This document shows, in pieces, positions 7,567 to 19,658 of a stretch of DNA of 36,530 nucleotides. Source of the stretch: Kiloniellales bacterium (GTDB lineage Bacteria > Pseudomonadota > Alphaproteobacteria > Kiloniellales > JAKSDN01). The stretch's first letter is position 1; every line of letters starts with the position of its first letter. A model generated the notes under the pieces. That model was given only the letters and a program-made list of their open reading frames with translations. It did no database searches and had not been told where the DNA came from. The DNA lies in contig JASJEC010000064.1 in assembly GCA_030064845.1 (NCBI GenBank), positions 1 to 36,530 on the forward strand, in the 5' to 3' direction. The position numbers were made by a program, and so were the translations under genes.

Positions 7567-8285
7567 TGCTCCAGGGCGGCCGCCAGAAAGGCCAGAAGTT
7601 CGGTGCCCTGCCCCGGATGGAACTGGTCCGCGCGCCGCGACCCCAGCGCCAGCAGGGCGGGCGGCGTCTGCGGGCTGATTTCAAGCCGGATCAGCGCCTG
7701 CGAGGCGACCAGGCCGGCCGCCTTGCCGAAGACCGTGGGGCTGCCCTCGATATCGCCGTGCAGGATCAGCTTGCGCCCCCGACCGATCAGGGAATCCACC
7801 GTATCGGGCTCGAGCTGGCACAGGCCGCCGAGGCGCAGCGGCGGCACGTCGCTGGTCTGCCGCTCGACGCCCAGGGTGACGGCGTCGAGATTGAGAACCA
7901 CCGCCAGGTCCGTGGTGCAGGTCTCGATCAGGTGCTCGAAGGAGCGCGCGCCGAGCAGCGCCAGGATCGCCGTATGCACCCGGTTCTGCGCCGCCATGTT
8001 GCTGCGTCCGGCGTGTACCAGGGCGTCGCGCGCCTTGGTCATGGACTCGACCTTCTCGCGCAGCCGCTCGACCATGACCTGCTGAAGGTCAACCACGCCG
8101 TCGCCCTGGACCCGGGCCGGCGGCATGAGCTCGGTCAGCAGGTCTGGCTGCTCGGCCAGAAAGTTCGGGTTCCGACGCAGAAAGTTGGCGACCTGCGCGG
8201 CGGTCGGCTCGCGCGCCGGCGCCGCATCCTCGGCCGGCCGCCCGGCGCTGCCCTCAGGCGCGGCGTCTGGCCGGTTCCGTCGCAT
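7533..8285 (-). CDS. DUF484 family protein (GAF-like)
   Basis: A 250-residue cytoplasmic protein of the DUF484 family, often found directly upstream of xerC; its function is not established. Seen: the typical N-terminal block [19 protein letters not shown], then a helical stretch [17 protein letters not shown] that may be a coiled coil, then a GAF-like domain with [21 protein letters not shown] and a C-terminal [23 protein letters not shown] typical of the family. The start region overlaps the transaldolase end by 32 bases and the end overlaps the xerC start by 34 bases, so the three genes are one compact transcription unit. The first 25 residues are Pro/Ala-rich and could be trimmed if a later start is used. 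Confidence 0.88.
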   Translation of the reverse strand: MRRNRPDAAPEGSAGRPAEDAAPAREPTAAQVANFLRRNPNFLAEQPDLLTELMPPARVQGDGVVDLQQVMVERLREKVESMTKARDALVHAGRSNMAAQNRVHTAILALLGARSFEHLIETCTTDLAVVLNLDAVTLGVERQTSDVPPLRLGGLCQLEPDTVDSLIGRGRKLILHGDIEGSPTVFGKAAGLVASQALIRLEISPQTPPALLALGSRRADQFHPGQGTELLAFLAAALEQCIRAWLNIPG

Positions 8286-8964
8286 CGCTCGCAGATTCCT
8301 CCGCCGGGTTCAGGATGCTCTGCCCGGTTTTCGCCCAGTCCGCCAGGAAGGCGTCCAGGCCCTTGTCGGTCAGCGGATGCTTGAACATCGCGCGCAGGAC
8401 CCCGGGCGGGATGGTGGCGACGTGGGCGCCCAGCTTCGCCGCCTCGACCACGTGGATCGGGTGGCGCACCGAGGCGACCAGCACCTCGGTCGAGAAAGCC
8501 GGGTAGGACTCGTAGATCTGCACGATATCGGCGATCAGCTGCAGCCCGTCGGTGCCGACGTCGTCGAGCCGTCCGACGAAGGGCGAGATGTAGCTCGCGC
8601 CCGCCTTGGCCGCGAGGATCGCCTGCGCCGCCGAGAAGCACAGCGTGACGTTGACCTTGATGCCTTCCCCGGAGAGCGTCTTGCAGGCCTTCAGCCCGTT
8701 CGGCGTCAGCGGCACCTTGATCACGATGTTGTCGGCCACGCCGGCCAGATGGCGCCCTTCCTCGAGCATGGCGTCCGGCTCGGTCGCCGTGACTTCGGCG
8801 CTGATCGGGCCCGGCACCAGGGCGCAGACCTCCTTCAGCACGGTCACGAAGTCGCGGCCGGTCTTGGCGACAAGGGAGGGATTCGTCGTGACCCCGTCGA
8901 GCAGACCCGTCGCGGCCAGGTCGCGGATCTCGTCGACATCGGCGGTATCGACAAAGAATTTCAT
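8254..8964 (-). CDS. fsa: Transaldolase / fructose-6-phosphate aldolase-like
   Basis: A 236-residue small transaldolase (TalC/FSA type, a class I aldolase) that transfers or cleaves dihydroxyacetone units of sugar phosphates. Seen: [13 protein letters not shown] at the start, [11 protein letters not shown], the Schiff-base lysine in NIVIKVPLT (Lys83), VNVTLCFS, and [13 protein letters not shown]. The core equals the usual length of about 220; the last 15 residues ([15 protein letters not shown]) are an extra tail lying in the overlap with the next gene. GAGGAGC sits upstream of the ATG. It heads the minus-strand unit with DUF484, xerC and the membrane protein and is divergent from priA. Whether it acts as a true transaldolase or as fructose-6-phosphate aldolase cannot be told from these motifs. 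Confidence 0.9.
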   Translation of the reverse strand: MKFFVDTADVDEIRDLAATGLLDGVTTNPSLVAKTGRDFVTVLKEVCALVPGPISAEVTATEPDAMLEEGRHLAGVADNIVIKVPLTPNGLKACKTLSGEGIKVNVTLCFSAAQAILAAKAGASYISPFVGRLDDVGTDGLQLIADIVQIYESYPAFSTEVLVASVRHPIHVVEAAKLGAHVATIPPGVLRAMFKHPLTDKGLDAFLADWAKTGQSILNPAEESASDATEPARRRA

Positions 8965-9051
8965 CCTGTTGCGTAAGCTCCTCGAACGGCGGCGGGTTTA
9001 CCATGGCGGCGGCTCTGGGCCGCGGCCCCGAGCTTGGTTACATTGTATCCC

Positions 9052-11346
9052 ATGCCACCGCGCCGCGCCAGCTTCGCCCGTCCGCTGCCGGGCGGCCCCG
9101 ACCTGGCTCCGGAGCGCGTTTCGGACGAGCCGGCGCGCGTTTCGGTCCTGCTGCCACTGCCGCTGCCGGGGCCCTACGACTATGCCGCTCCGGCGGGGCC
9201 CGCCCTCGCCCCGGGCCAGATCGTCAAGGTCCCGCTCGGCCGGCGCGAGGTGCCGGGCGTGGTCTGGGACCCCGACCCCGCGGCGCCGGGGGTCGCGGCG
9301 TCGCGGCTGCGCGAGGTCGCCGAGGTGGTCGACCTGCCGGCCCTGCCCGAGGCCGAGCGGCGCTTCGTCGACTGGGTCGCCGACTACACCATGGCGCCGC
9401 CGGGCGCGGTGCTGCGCATGGCGCTCAGCGTGCCGGCCGCGCTCGAGCCGCCGAAGCCGGTCACCGCCTACCGCCTCGCCCCGGGCGCCGCTCCCGCCGG
9501 CCTGCGCCTGACGCCGCACCGGCGCCGCGTGCTCGCGGTCCTGGCCGAAGGTCCGGCGCGGCCGGCCGCCGAGCTGGCGCGGGCGGCGGGCGTCGGCACG
9601 GGCGTGGTCAAGGGCCTCGCCGCGGCGGGCGCGCTCGAGCCGGTCGCCCTGCCGCAGCCCTCGCGCTTCGAGACGCCGGACTGGCGCCGCCCGGGCGCGC
9701 GCCTCTCGCCCGATCAGCAGGCGGCCGTGGCCGAGATCGCCGGCCGACTCGACGGCGGTTTCTCGGTCACCCTGCTGGACGGCGTCACCGGCGCCGGCAA
9801 GACCGAGGTCTACTTCGAGGCCATCGCGGGCGCGCTGGCGGCCGGCCGCCAGGTTCTGGTGCTGCTGCCCGAGATCGCGCTGACCGGCCAGTGGCTGGAG
9901 CGCTTCAAGAGCCGCTTCGACGCCCTGCCGGCGGCGTGGCACTCGGACCTCTCGGCCGCCGAGCGGCGGCGCACCTGGCGCGCGGTTGCGCTGGGCGAGG
10001 CGCGCATCGTGGTCGGCGCGCGCTCGTCGCTCTTCCTGCCCTTCCCGGAGCTCGGCCTGATCGTGGTCGACGAGGAGCACGACGCCGCCTTCAAGCAGGA
10101 GGACGGCGTCATCTACCACGCCCGGGACATGGCCGTGGTCCGGGCCCGCACCCTGAACCGCCCGGTGGTCCTGGTCTCGGCGACGCCTTCGCTGGAGACC
10201 GTCACCAACGTCAGGACCGGGCGCTACGCCAGCGTCCACCTGCCGTCGCGCCACGGCGCCGCCGAGCTGCCGGCGGTCACGCTGATCGACCTGCGCAAGG
10301 ACCCGCCGCCGCGCCTCGAGACGCCGGAAGGGGCGCCGCCCGGGGCGCACCAGAGCTGGCTCTCCAAGGCGCTGCGCCAGGCGGTTGCCGAGACCCTTGC
10401 CGCCGGCGAGCAGGTGCTGCTTTTCCTCAACCGCCGCGGCTTCGCGCCGCTCACCCTGTGCCGCGCCTGCGGCCACCGCCTCGGCTGCCCGAACTGCACC
10501 GCCTGGCTGGTCGAGCACCGCCTGGCGGGCCGCCTGCAGTGCCACCATTGCGGCTACTGGGCGCCGGCGCCCCAGACCTGTGAGAACTGCGGTGCCGAAG
10601 GCAGCATGGCGGCCTGCGGCCCCGGTATCGAGCGTCTTTCCGAAGAGGTGGCGCTGCTGTTTCCCGAGGCGCGCAGCCTGCTGGTCTCGAGCGACAGCCT
10701 GTCGGGGCCGGCGGCGGCCCAGGCCCTGATCGAGCAGATCCAGGCGCGCGAGGTCGATCTCCTGATCGGCACCCAGATTATCGCCAAGGGCCACCACTTC
10801 CCCCTGCTCACCCTGGTTGGCGTGGTCGACGGCGACCTGGGGCTGGCCGGCGGCGACCTGCGGGCAGCCGAGCGCACCTATCAGCTGCTGCACCAGGTGG
10901 CCGGGCGCGCGGGACGCGCCGAGCGCCCGGGCCGCGTGCTGATCCAGACCAGCGATCCCGAGCATCCGGTGATGCAGGCGCTGGCCTCGCAGGCGCCCGA
11001 CGCCCGTGACCGCTTCCTCGAGGTCGAGGCCGAGTGCCGGAAGCTGGCGGGCATGCCGCCCTTCGCGCGCCTCGCCGCACTGATCCTCTCGGGTCCCGAC
11101 GCGCGCCAGGTCGACGAGGTCGCGCGCCGCCTCGCCCGCACGCGCCCCCACCTCGAGGGTGTCGACATCCTGGGGCCGGCGCCCGCGCCCTTCGCGATCC
11201 TGCGCGGCCGCCACCGGCGCCGCTTCTTGATCCGCACCCGCCGCGACATCGCGCCCCAGGGCGTCCTGCGCCCCTGGCTGGCGCCGCTCGAGCTGCCCGG
11301 CCAGGTCCGCCTGCAGATCGACATCGACCCCTATAGTTTTCTTTGA
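9052..11346 (+). CDS. priA: Primosomal protein N' (replication restart helicase)
   Basis: A 3'-to-5' superfamily 2 helicase that reloads the replisome at stalled forks. From the ATG at 9052 it has 764 residues. An N-terminal DNA-binding domain ([15 protein letters not shown]) is followed by the helicase core with Walker [10 protein letters not shown] (244-252) and DEEH (340-343). Next is an inserted zinc-binding region with paired cysteines (CRACG, CPNC, CHHCG, CENCG), then [12 protein letters not shown] and [13 protein letters not shown] of the second RecA-like lobe. All eight expected zinc cysteines are present. A TTG six codons upstream (9034) is an alternative start. It is divergent from the transaldolase operon, and the next gene begins within a few bases of its stop. 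Confidence 0.96.
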   Translation: MPPRRASFARPLPGGPDLAPERVSDEPARVSVLLPLPLPGPYDYAAPAGPALAPGQIVKVPLGRREVPGVVWDPDPAAPGVAASRLREVAEVVDLPALPEAERRFVDWVADYTMAPPGAVLRMALSVPAALEPPKPVTAYRLAPGAAPAGLRLTPHRRRVLAVLAEGPARPAAELARAAGVGTGVVKGLAAAGALEPVALPQPSRFETPDWRRPGARLSPDQQAAVAEIAGRLDGGFSVTLLDGVTGAGKTEVYFEAIAGALAAGRQVLVLLPEIALTGQWLERFKSRFDALPAAWHSDLSAAERRRTWRAVALGEARIVVGARSSLFLPFPELGLIVVDEEHDAAFKQEDGVIYHARDMAVVRARTLNRPVVLVSATPSLETVTNVRTGRYASVHLPSRHGAAELPAVTLIDLRKDPPPRLETPEGAPPGAHQSWLSKALRQAVAETLAAGEQVLLFLNRRGFAPLTLCRACGHRLGCPNCTAWLVEHRLAGRLQCHHCGYWAPAPQTCENCGAEGSMAACGPGIERLSEEVALLFPEARSLLVSSDSLSGPAAAQALIEQIQAREVDLLIGTQIIAKGHHFPLLTLVGVVDGDLGLAGGDLRAAERTYQLLHQVAGRAGRAERPGRVLIQTSDPEHPVMQALASQAPDARDRFLEVEAECRKLAGMPPFARLAALILSGPDARQVDEVARRLARTRPHLEGVDILGPAPAPFAILRGRHRRRFLIRTRRDIAPQGVLRPWLAPLELPGQVRLQIDIDPYSFL

Positions 11347-11356
11347 GTTGCTCGTC

Positions 11357-11968
11357 GTGACCGATATCGCGCTTTCTTTCCGCCCCCTGACCCCCGCGCT
11401 GCTGGATTCCTTCGCCACCGTGGTGCGCGGCAGCTGGGGCGGGAGCTGCTGGTGCATGCACCCGCGCCTGACCGACGCGGAGATCAAGGCCTTGCCCGGT
11501 TCGGGCCCTGGCAGCCACCGCAGGAAGGCCGCCATGGCGAAGTTGGCGGGACGGGCACGGGCGCCGGGCCTGCTCGCTTTCGAGGGCGAGGAGCCCGTCG
11601 GCTGGGTCGCGGTCGCGCCGCGCGGCGAGCTCGGGCGGGTGGACGCATCGCGGGCGACGCCGCGGGTCGACCAGCTGGAGGTCTGGGTCATCCCCTGCAT
11701 CACGGTTCGAAAGACTGCGCGAGGCCGCGGGGTCGCGGTCGCCTTGATCGAGGCGGCGGCGGCCTATGCCTTCCAGCAGGGCGCGCCGGCGGTCGAGGCC
11801 TATCCCCGCGCCGGCGACGCGCGAACCGGCGACGACAATGCCTACTTCGGCACCGAAGCCCTGTTCCGCCGCGCCGGATTCCAGGTGATCCGCAAGCCCT
11901 TAGAGAGTCTTCCGCGCAACTGGACGCCGCGCGTGACCATGCGCAAGACAAGCACCGGGCCAGGGTGA
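11357..11968 (+). CDS. GNAT family N-acetyltransferase
   Basis: A small acetyltransferase of about 203 residues. The acetyl-CoA-binding strand-loop-helix is seen as ITVRKTARGRGVAVALIEAA, and a late YFGTEALFRRAGFQVI matches the GNAT C-terminal strand. An unusual SCWCMHPRL near the N-terminus marks a GNAT subgroup; its substrate is unknown to me. The gene starts immediately after the priA stop, so it is probably cotranscribed. GTG at 11357 is my choice; a TTG at 11348 would add three residues, and neither has a strong Shine-Dalgarno. It need not be functionally linked to priA. About 90 bases separate it from the stretch carrying the FNR box and the OmpA-domain gene. Confidence 0.75.
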   Translation: MTDIALSFRPLTPALLDSFATVVRGSWGGSCWCMHPRLTDAEIKALPGSGPGSHRRKAAMAKLAGRARAPGLLAFEGEEPVGWVAVAPRGELGRVDASRATPRVDQLEVWVIPCITVRKTARGRGVAVALIEAAAAYAFQQGAPAVEAYPRAGDARTGDDNAYFGTEALFRRAGFQVIRKPLESLPRNWTPRVTMRKTSTGPG

Positions 11969-11998
11969 CGGCGAGCTATCGCCCGCCCGCGGAAAAGC

Positions 11999-12012
11999 TT
12001 GATTCAAATCAA
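11999..12012. promoter_or_regulatory. Consensus FNR/FnrL box
   Basis: TTGATTCAAATCAA matches the FNR consensus TTGAT-N4-ATCAA at every fixed position. Its centre is about 97 bases upstream of the ATG of the OmpA-domain gene at 12103 and just after the stop of the upstream GNAT gene. In alphaproteobacteria such sites bind FnrL, FixK or related oxygen-responsive regulators. Activation or repression depends on the transcription start, which I cannot place. Confidence 0.65.
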
Positions 12013-12102
12013 CGCGCCGCGTCAACTTAGGGGCAAGTGTTCGCAAGTGGGGCGAAGCAGCGCTCTTTCTCAACAAGAACGCACCCAGAGGAGAGTAAGC
12101 CA

Positions 12103-12576
12103 ATGTCGATAAGGATCAAGACGGGCGTTATCGCCGTCCTGGCCACCTTCGCCGTCGCGTCGTTCCTGGTTTCTCAGGACGCCGAGGCCCAGGCCGTGGA
12201 CTGCAAGCGCATGCCCGGCAGCCAGGTTCAATCGCCGAAGGTGGTCAACTTCGCCTTCGATTCCTCGGAGATCAGCATGGAAGACCAGAAGGTCCTGACC
12301 GCGCTGGCCGAGCGCTTCGCCGGCAATCCCGGCGCCGAGATCTGCGTCCTCGGGATGGCCGACCGGGTCGGCAACGAGGACTACAACAAGAAGCTCGCCA
12401 TGCGGCGGGCCGAGGCGGTCGCCGACTTCCTGAAGAGCGCCGGCCTCAAGGACAACACCTACCAGGTCGTCGCGCGCGGCCAGGCCTACGGCGACGACGA
12501 CTGGATCGGCAAGCTGCTGACCGACTCGCAAAGGCAGAGCGAGCGGCGCGTCGAAATCCTGGTGATGACGCCGTAA
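12103..12576 (+). CDS. Small periplasmic OmpA-domain protein
   Basis: 157 residues: a Sec signal peptide (hydrophobic core about 7-24, cleavage likely after AEA at 29), a short linker with Cys34, then a single OmpA-C-like domain (VVNFAFDSSEI, later RRAEAVADFLKSAGL and SERRVEILV). Such domains usually bind peptidoglycan. There is no beta-barrel, and the signal peptide lacks a lipobox, so the protein is probably soluble in the periplasm. The Arg of the NxxLSxxRA-type motif is kept as KKLAMRRAEAV. The ATG at 12103 follows GAGGAG, an excellent ribosome site. It is a single-gene unit bounded by an FNR box upstream and a strong terminator downstream, so it is probably expressed in response to oxygen. 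The partner and role are unknown. Confidence 0.85.
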   Translation: MSIRIKTGVIAVLATFAVASFLVSQDAEAQAVDCKRMPGSQVQSPKVVNFAFDSSEISMEDQKVLTALAERFAGNPGAEICVLGMADRVGNEDYNKKLAMRRAEAVADFLKSAGLKDNTYQVVARGQAYGDDDWIGKLLTDSQRQSERRVEILVMTP

Positions 12577-12606
12577 CCGGGCGCAAGCCCTTTCCCTCGA
12601 ACAACC

Positions 12607-12640
12607 CCGGGCGCCGAGTGGATCGGCGCCCGGTTTTCTT
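12607..12640 (+). terminator. Rho-independent terminator after the OmpA-domain gene
   Basis: An 11-bp perfect stem, CCGGGCGCCGA and TCGGCGCCCGG, with a GTGGA loop (12607-12633), is followed by TTTTCTT. It lies 31 bases after the stop of the OmpA-domain gene and ends that single-gene transcript. It may also partly block readthrough from the convergent gene at 12688. Confidence 0.9.
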
Positions 12641-12687
12641 GTGCCGAACCGCGCCCCCGCCCGTGTAACCGGGTAGGAATCTTTCCG

Positions 12688-13185
12688 TCACTTCCTGCCT
12701 GAGACGATGACGGAGACGTAGGTGCTGTCGAGGGCGGCCTTGTCCTTGAGCGAGAGGCTGATCGACGCAGGCCCGGCGGTGTAGCGGTGCTGTGCGTAGC
12801 TGTCGGGGTGGTTCACGCCCGGCCCGCCCCCTTGTGCCGCCTCGGGTTTAAAGCAGCTCTCCAGCTGATCGGCGAAATCTTCGAAGGCCGCCGCGGCTTC
12901 GTCCGAGCGGTAAGGGAAGGTCCAGGTGCAATAGGAGATGCCGCCGCTCGGCCGGGTCACCACCCGGCATGAGGCCTCGCCGAGCCTGGCAACCTCGGCG
13001 CTGCTTGCTCCCCGGCTTTCCGGGTCCGCGGGGCTTGACGCCAGGGCGATCAAGGGGGCGATCTCGGCGCAGAGGTCCCGCGCCACCGCCGCACCGGCTG
13101 ACGCCGGCACCAGCAGAAGGGCGGCGAGCCACGGGCGCCACCGGGCGAGCCTGTCGCCGCTGCCGTGTCTTGGACAATTCGACAT
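12688..13185 (-). CDS. Secreted hypothetical protein with four cysteines
   Basis: 165 residues with a Sec signal peptide: a basic N-region, the hydrophobic core WLAALLLVPASAGAAVA, and cleavage probably before RDLC. The mature part has four cysteines (DLCAEI, ASCRVV, SYCTWTF, ESCFKP), consistent with two periplasmic disulfides. I recognise no family. AGGGGA precedes the ATG. It begins 25 bases after the M24 peptidase stop on the same strand, so the two are probably cotranscribed, but nothing in the sequence shows a common function. Confidence 0.7.
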   Translation of the reverse strand: MSNCPRHGSGDRLARWRPWLAALLLVPASAGAAVARDLCAEIAPLIALASSPADPESRGASSAEVARLGEASCRVVTRPSGGISYCTWTFPYRSDEAAAAFEDFADQLESCFKPEAAQGGGPGVNHPDSYAQHRYTAGPASISLSLKDKAALDSTYVSVIVSGRK

Positions 13186-13210
13186 CGCGGTCCCCTGGTC
13201 CTGCGGGCCG

Positions 13211-14389
13211 TCAGATCGGAATCACCGGCATCTCCGGCGGGGCGCGGCGGGTCAAGAGCGCGTTGCTGTCCTCGGTGACCACCAGGTTCTCCTCGTGGAC
13301 CATCATCCGGCCGGGGGCGAAGAGCATGCCGGGCTCGATGGTCAGCACCATGCCGGGCTCGATCGGCGTGTCGTCGCCGGGGCGGTTCGACGGCGGCTCG
13401 GTCATCTCGAGCCCGAGGCCGTGACCGAGGCGGCCGACGTTGTTGCCGATCGAGCCGCCGACCTCGAGCACCGCGGCCATGGCCCGCCAGACCTCTGTCG
13501 TCGTGGCGCCGGGCCTGGCCGCGGCGATCCCGGCTTCGGTCGCTCGATAGACCACATCGTGGGCGCGGCGCGCGGCATCGTCCGGCGGCCCGAAGGCGAA
13601 GTTGCGGTCGAAGTCGCAGAAATAGCCGTCGAACACGCTGCCCGTGTCGATGATCAGAAGGTCGCCGGGACCGAGCACCCGGTCGGTCGGGCCCATGACG
13701 ATGTTGTCGTATCCGCCGGGCCCCGAGGCGCCCATGACGTAGGGCGTGTCGTCGGCGCCTCGGCCGATCAGCTCGAGGCGCAGCTTGCGGCAGGCCTCGC
13801 GCTCGCTGTCGCCGGCGCCGAGACGGGCCGGCAGCGCCTCGAAGGCGTCGCTTGCGAGCTGGCAGATGTGCCGGATGCGGGCGATCTCGGCGGGCGACTT
13901 GATCATGCGCAGGCGCCGGATGATGGCGGAGCCGTCGGCGACTTCGCGCGGCGCCACGGCCCGGCGCACCCGCTCGAAGTCGGCCGCGGGCATGCGCAGC
14001 GCGGTCTCGGGGCCCAGTTCGGCGCCGATCCGGCCGAAGCGGCGCGGCAGCGCCTCGATCGCTGCGGCCAGCAGGCTGACACCGTCGTCCTCGGGCACCG
14101 GGGCCGGCCAGGTCCGGATGTCCTCGACCCAGGTCGCGGCCATGCCCGGCGCGCCGATCTCGGGGATGACGGCGACCGGCGCGCCTTGCCGGGGCACAAG
14201 CAGGAACCAGGGCCGGGTCGGGCTCTCCCAGAACTGGGAATCGAAGCCGCTGAAGTAGCGCACGTTGGCCTTGATCGTGACCAGCAGCCCGTCGAGGCCC
14301 GCCTCGGTCATGAGCGCCTGGGCGCGCGCCGCACGGGCCTCGAACTCGCTTCGCGGAAAGCCGCGGGCCGGCCGCGACGGCTCGGTCAT
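13211..14389 (-). CDS. M24 family metallopeptidase (Xaa-Pro peptidase-like)
   Basis: A 392-residue member of the creatinase/prolidase fold. The N-terminal creatinase-like domain (about 15-150, with NVRYFSGFDSQFWESP) precedes the pita-bread catalytic domain (about 160-385). All five metal ligands are visible: Asp248 in IIDTGSVFDGY, Asp259 in CDFDRNF, His323 in GHGLGLEMTEPP, Glu352 in LTIEPGM, and Glu366 in VHEENLVV. The protein probably binds two divalent metals in the cytoplasm and cleaves Xaa-Pro bonds or a small amide; related enzymes include creatinase and ectoine hydrolase, so the substrate is open. The start at 14389 is chosen because AGAGGCG precedes it and it gives a family-length N-terminus. 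An upstream frame extension of 78 codons has no domain. Confidence 0.85.
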   Translation of the reverse strand: MTEPSRPARGFPRSEFEARAARAQALMTEAGLDGLLVTIKANVRYFSGFDSQFWESPTRPWFLLVPRQGAPVAVIPEIGAPGMAATWVEDIRTWPAPVPEDDGVSLLAAAIEALPRRFGRIGAELGPETALRMPAADFERVRRAVAPREVADGSAIIRRLRMIKSPAEIARIRHICQLASDAFEALPARLGAGDSEREACRKLRLELIGRGADDTPYVMGASGPGGYDNIVMGPTDRVLGPGDLLIIDTGSVFDGYFCDFDRNFAFGPPDDAARRAHDVVYRATEAGIAAARPGATTTEVWRAMAAVLEVGGSIGNNVGRLGHGLGLEMTEPPSNRPGDDTPIEPGMVLTIEPGMLFAPGRMMVHEENLVVTEDSNALLTRRAPPEMPVIPI

Positions 14390-14671
14390 CTTCGCCTCTT
14401 GTCCGGGTGAACCGACGGCACTCTTGCAAGTCGCCGGAAGCGGCGCAAGCGCTGGGGCGAACGCGGCTTTCCGGGCCGCTCGGCGCCGTGAAATCCGCCG
14501 CGACTCGGCTTGCGCGCCTTGAGCGGCTATGATACCACCGTTGCGCCTCTGGGAGGGGATCGCGCTCAGAGGAGGTGGGGGCAACCCGGCGGTCGACGAT
14601 CCATTCAGTTCCGGCGTCTTCACGCCACCGCCCGTCCGACGGTCGGCTCAGTATATGCTTGGGGAAGAGGT

Positions 14672-15231
14672 TTGGCTGGGGAGACGACGAGCGAGAGCGG
14701 TCTTGCTGGGCGCTACGCCTCGGCGCTGTTCGAGTTGGCCGACGGCGCCAAGCAACTCGACACCGTCGCCGACGAGTTGCGCGCCTTCAACAAACTCATC
14801 GACGAGAGCGAGGCGCTTCGGACCCTGATCCGCAGCCCGCTCTACGACCGGGACGAGCAGGCCAAGGCCATGGGGGCGATCCTCGACAAGGCGGGGATCA
14901 GCGACCTGAGCCGGCGCTTCGTACTGGTGGTCGCCGGCAACCGCCGCCTCTTCGCCCTGCCGGCCATGATCGACGCTTATCTGCGCGAGCTTGCGCGGCG
15001 CCGCGGTGAGGTCACGGCGCACGTCACCGCCGCGCGCGAGCTCACCAAGGAACAGGAGACCGCGCTGTCGGCCGCGCTGAAAAAGATCGTCGGCGGCAAG
15101 GTCGAAGTCGACCTCAAGGTCGATCCCGCGCTGATCGGCGGGCTCGTCGTTCGGGTCGGCAGCCGCATGATGGATAGCTCCCTGCGCACGAAACTCGAAA
15201 AACTACAGTTCGCCATGAAAGGGGTCGGGTG

Positions 15232-15232
<1 letters not shown>
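14672..15232 (+). CDS. atpH: F1 ATP synthase subunit delta
   Basis: The 186-residue delta subunit, the peripheral-stalk link between F1 and the b subunits. Seen: [14 protein letters not shown] at the N-terminus, the central helices, and the C-terminal [29 protein letters not shown] typical of the family. No ATG suits the family N-terminus. The best start is TTG at 14672, read as [13 protein letters not shown], with GGGGAAGAGG just upstream; the next in-frame ATG upstream, at 14510, would add 54 unsupported residues. First gene of the F1 operon atpHAGDC. A TATGAT at 14528-14533 could be a -10 element, but its -35 is poor. The stop overlaps the atpA ATG (TGATG). Confidence 0.93.
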
Positions 15233-16761
<1,529 letters not shown>

Positions 16762-16797
16762 GCCGCAGCACGTTGAAAGGGAGTCGAGCCGCGCGCC

Positions 16798-17685
16798 ATG
16801 TCTAACCTGAAAGAGCTTCGGGTCCGCATCGCCAGCGTCAGGTCGACGCAGAAGATCACTTCGGCGATGAAGATGGTGGCCGCGGCCAAGCTGCGCCGCG
16901 CTCAGGAGCAGGCCGAGGCCTCTCGCCCTTATGCCGAGCGGATGGAACGCATGCTGGGTTCGCTGGCTGCCGCCGCAGCCCAAAACGTAGGGGCTCCCGC
17001 GCTTCTGCGCGGCACCGGCAAGGACCAGGTTCACCTGCTGGCGGTCGGCACGGCCGATCGCGGCTTGTGCGGCGGCTTCAACTCCGCCAACGTGCGCGAG
17101 GCGCGGCGCCGCATCTTCAAGCTCCAGGAACAGGGCAAGACGGTCAAGCTGCTGTGCGTCGGCCGCAAGGGCCGGGATCAGCTCAAGCGGGACTTCGAGA
17201 ACCTGATCGTCGATACCATCGAGGACGTGGCTAGGCCGACGCTGACCTTCGACACCGCCCTGGAGATCGCCGAGCGCATCACGGCGATGTTCGAGGCCGG
17301 CGAGTTCGACGTCTGCACCATGATCTATGCGCGGTTCAAATCCGCCATCACCCAGGTCGTCACGGCGCAGCAGCTCATTCCCTTCGCCCCGAGCGTGGCG
17401 ACGGACGAGCCCGCGCCCGCCGGACCGGCCGGTGTCTACGATTTCGAGCCCGACGAACAGGAAATTTTGGCCGACTTGCTGCCGCATAACATCGCGGTGC
17501 AGGTTTTCAGGGCCTGTCTGGAGAACAACGCAAGCGAACACGGCGCGCGCATGACCGCGATGGACAATGCGACCCGCAACGCCGGCGATATGATCGCCAG
17601 CCTGACTCTGGTCTATAACCGGACCCGGCAGGCGGCGATCACGGGCGAACTGATCGAGATCATCTCCGCCAAGGAAGCAATGTAG
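16798..17685 (+). CDS. atpG: F1 ATP synthase subunit gamma
   Basis: The 295-residue rotor shaft of F1. The N-terminal helix [33 protein letters not shown] carries the canonical KIT.AMKMVAA pattern. The central [17 protein letters not shown] and the C-terminal helix [25 protein letters not shown] are equally typical. The 36-base gap from atpA includes GAAAGGGAG, a somewhat distant ribosome site. Length is normal. Confidence 0.98.
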   Translation: MSNLKELRVRIASVRSTQKITSAMKMVAAAKLRRAQEQAEASRPYAERMERMLGSLAAAAAQNVGAPALLRGTGKDQVHLLAVGTADRGLCGGFNSANVREARRRIFKLQEQGKTVKLLCVGRKGRDQLKRDFENLIVDTIEDVARPTLTFDTALEIAERITAMFEAGEFDVCTMIYARFKSAITQVVTAQQLIPFAPSVATDEPAPAGPAGVYDFEPDEQEILADLLPHNIAVQVFRACLENNASEHGARMTAMDNATRNAGDMIASLTLVYNRTRQAAITGELIEIISAKEAM

Positions 17686-17723
17686 GCCCGGACGGACGGA
17701 CCGAAGGATACTGAGGAGCGTAG

Positions 17724-19151
<1,428 letters not shown>

Positions 19152-19179
19152 GCCGGGACGCTGGACGGGAGCACCGAGC

Positions 19180-19584
19180 ATGGTCCAGGAAAAGCTCGCC
19201 TTCGAACTGGTATCGCCGGAACGGCTCCAGCTGTCCGATCACGTGGACATGGTGGTCGTGCCGGGCGCCGAAGGCGACTTCGGCGTGCTGGTCAAGCACG
19301 CGCCGATGATCTCGGCAGTACGGCCGGGCGTGATCGCGGTACACGACGGCGGCGGGATCAAGGAGCGGCTGTTCGTCGCCGGCGGCTTCGCCGAGGTGAC
19401 CCCGGCGCGCTGCACCGTGCTGGTGGAGCAAGCCATGCTAGTCGCGGAAATCGACCGGGCGGCCGCCGAGCAGCAGCTCAAGGACGCCCGCGAAGACCTG
19501 GAAGACGCCACCGACGAGGCCGCGCGCAAGGCCGCCGAGCAGAGCATCGCCGTCGCCGAGGCCATGATCGCGGTCACCGGCTGA
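19180..19584 (+). CDS. atpC: F1 ATP synthase subunit epsilon
   Basis: The 134-residue epsilon subunit, which joins gamma to the c-ring and restrains ATP hydrolysis. The N-terminal beta-sandwich has FELVSPERLQLSDHVDMVVVPGAEGDFGVLVKHAPMI split over several strands, and the C-terminal helices carry DRAAAEQQLKDAREDLEDA. The start ATG at 19180 follows GGGAG; an upstream in-frame ATG at 19102 lies inside atpD and is rejected. Last gene of the operon; 74 bases separate it from the convergent chorismate mutase, with no obvious T-tailed hairpin. Confidence 0.97.
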   Translation: MVQEKLAFELVSPERLQLSDHVDMVVVPGAEGDFGVLVKHAPMISAVRPGVIAVHDGGGIKERLFVAGGFAEVTPARCTVLVEQAMLVAEIDRAAAEQQLKDAREDLEDATDEAARKAAEQSIAVAEAMIAVTG

Positions 19585-19658
19585 GTGGGGCGACTCTCCG
19601 CCGGGAACCTCACAAGTACGTACGAGTGCGGCTCTCGAAGCCTTTCAGCCCGCCCGCG

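Noticed and set aside
19585..19658. Terminator between atpC and chorismate mutase
   Set aside because: The AGTACGTAC palindrome there is short and no T-run follows; not enough to call.
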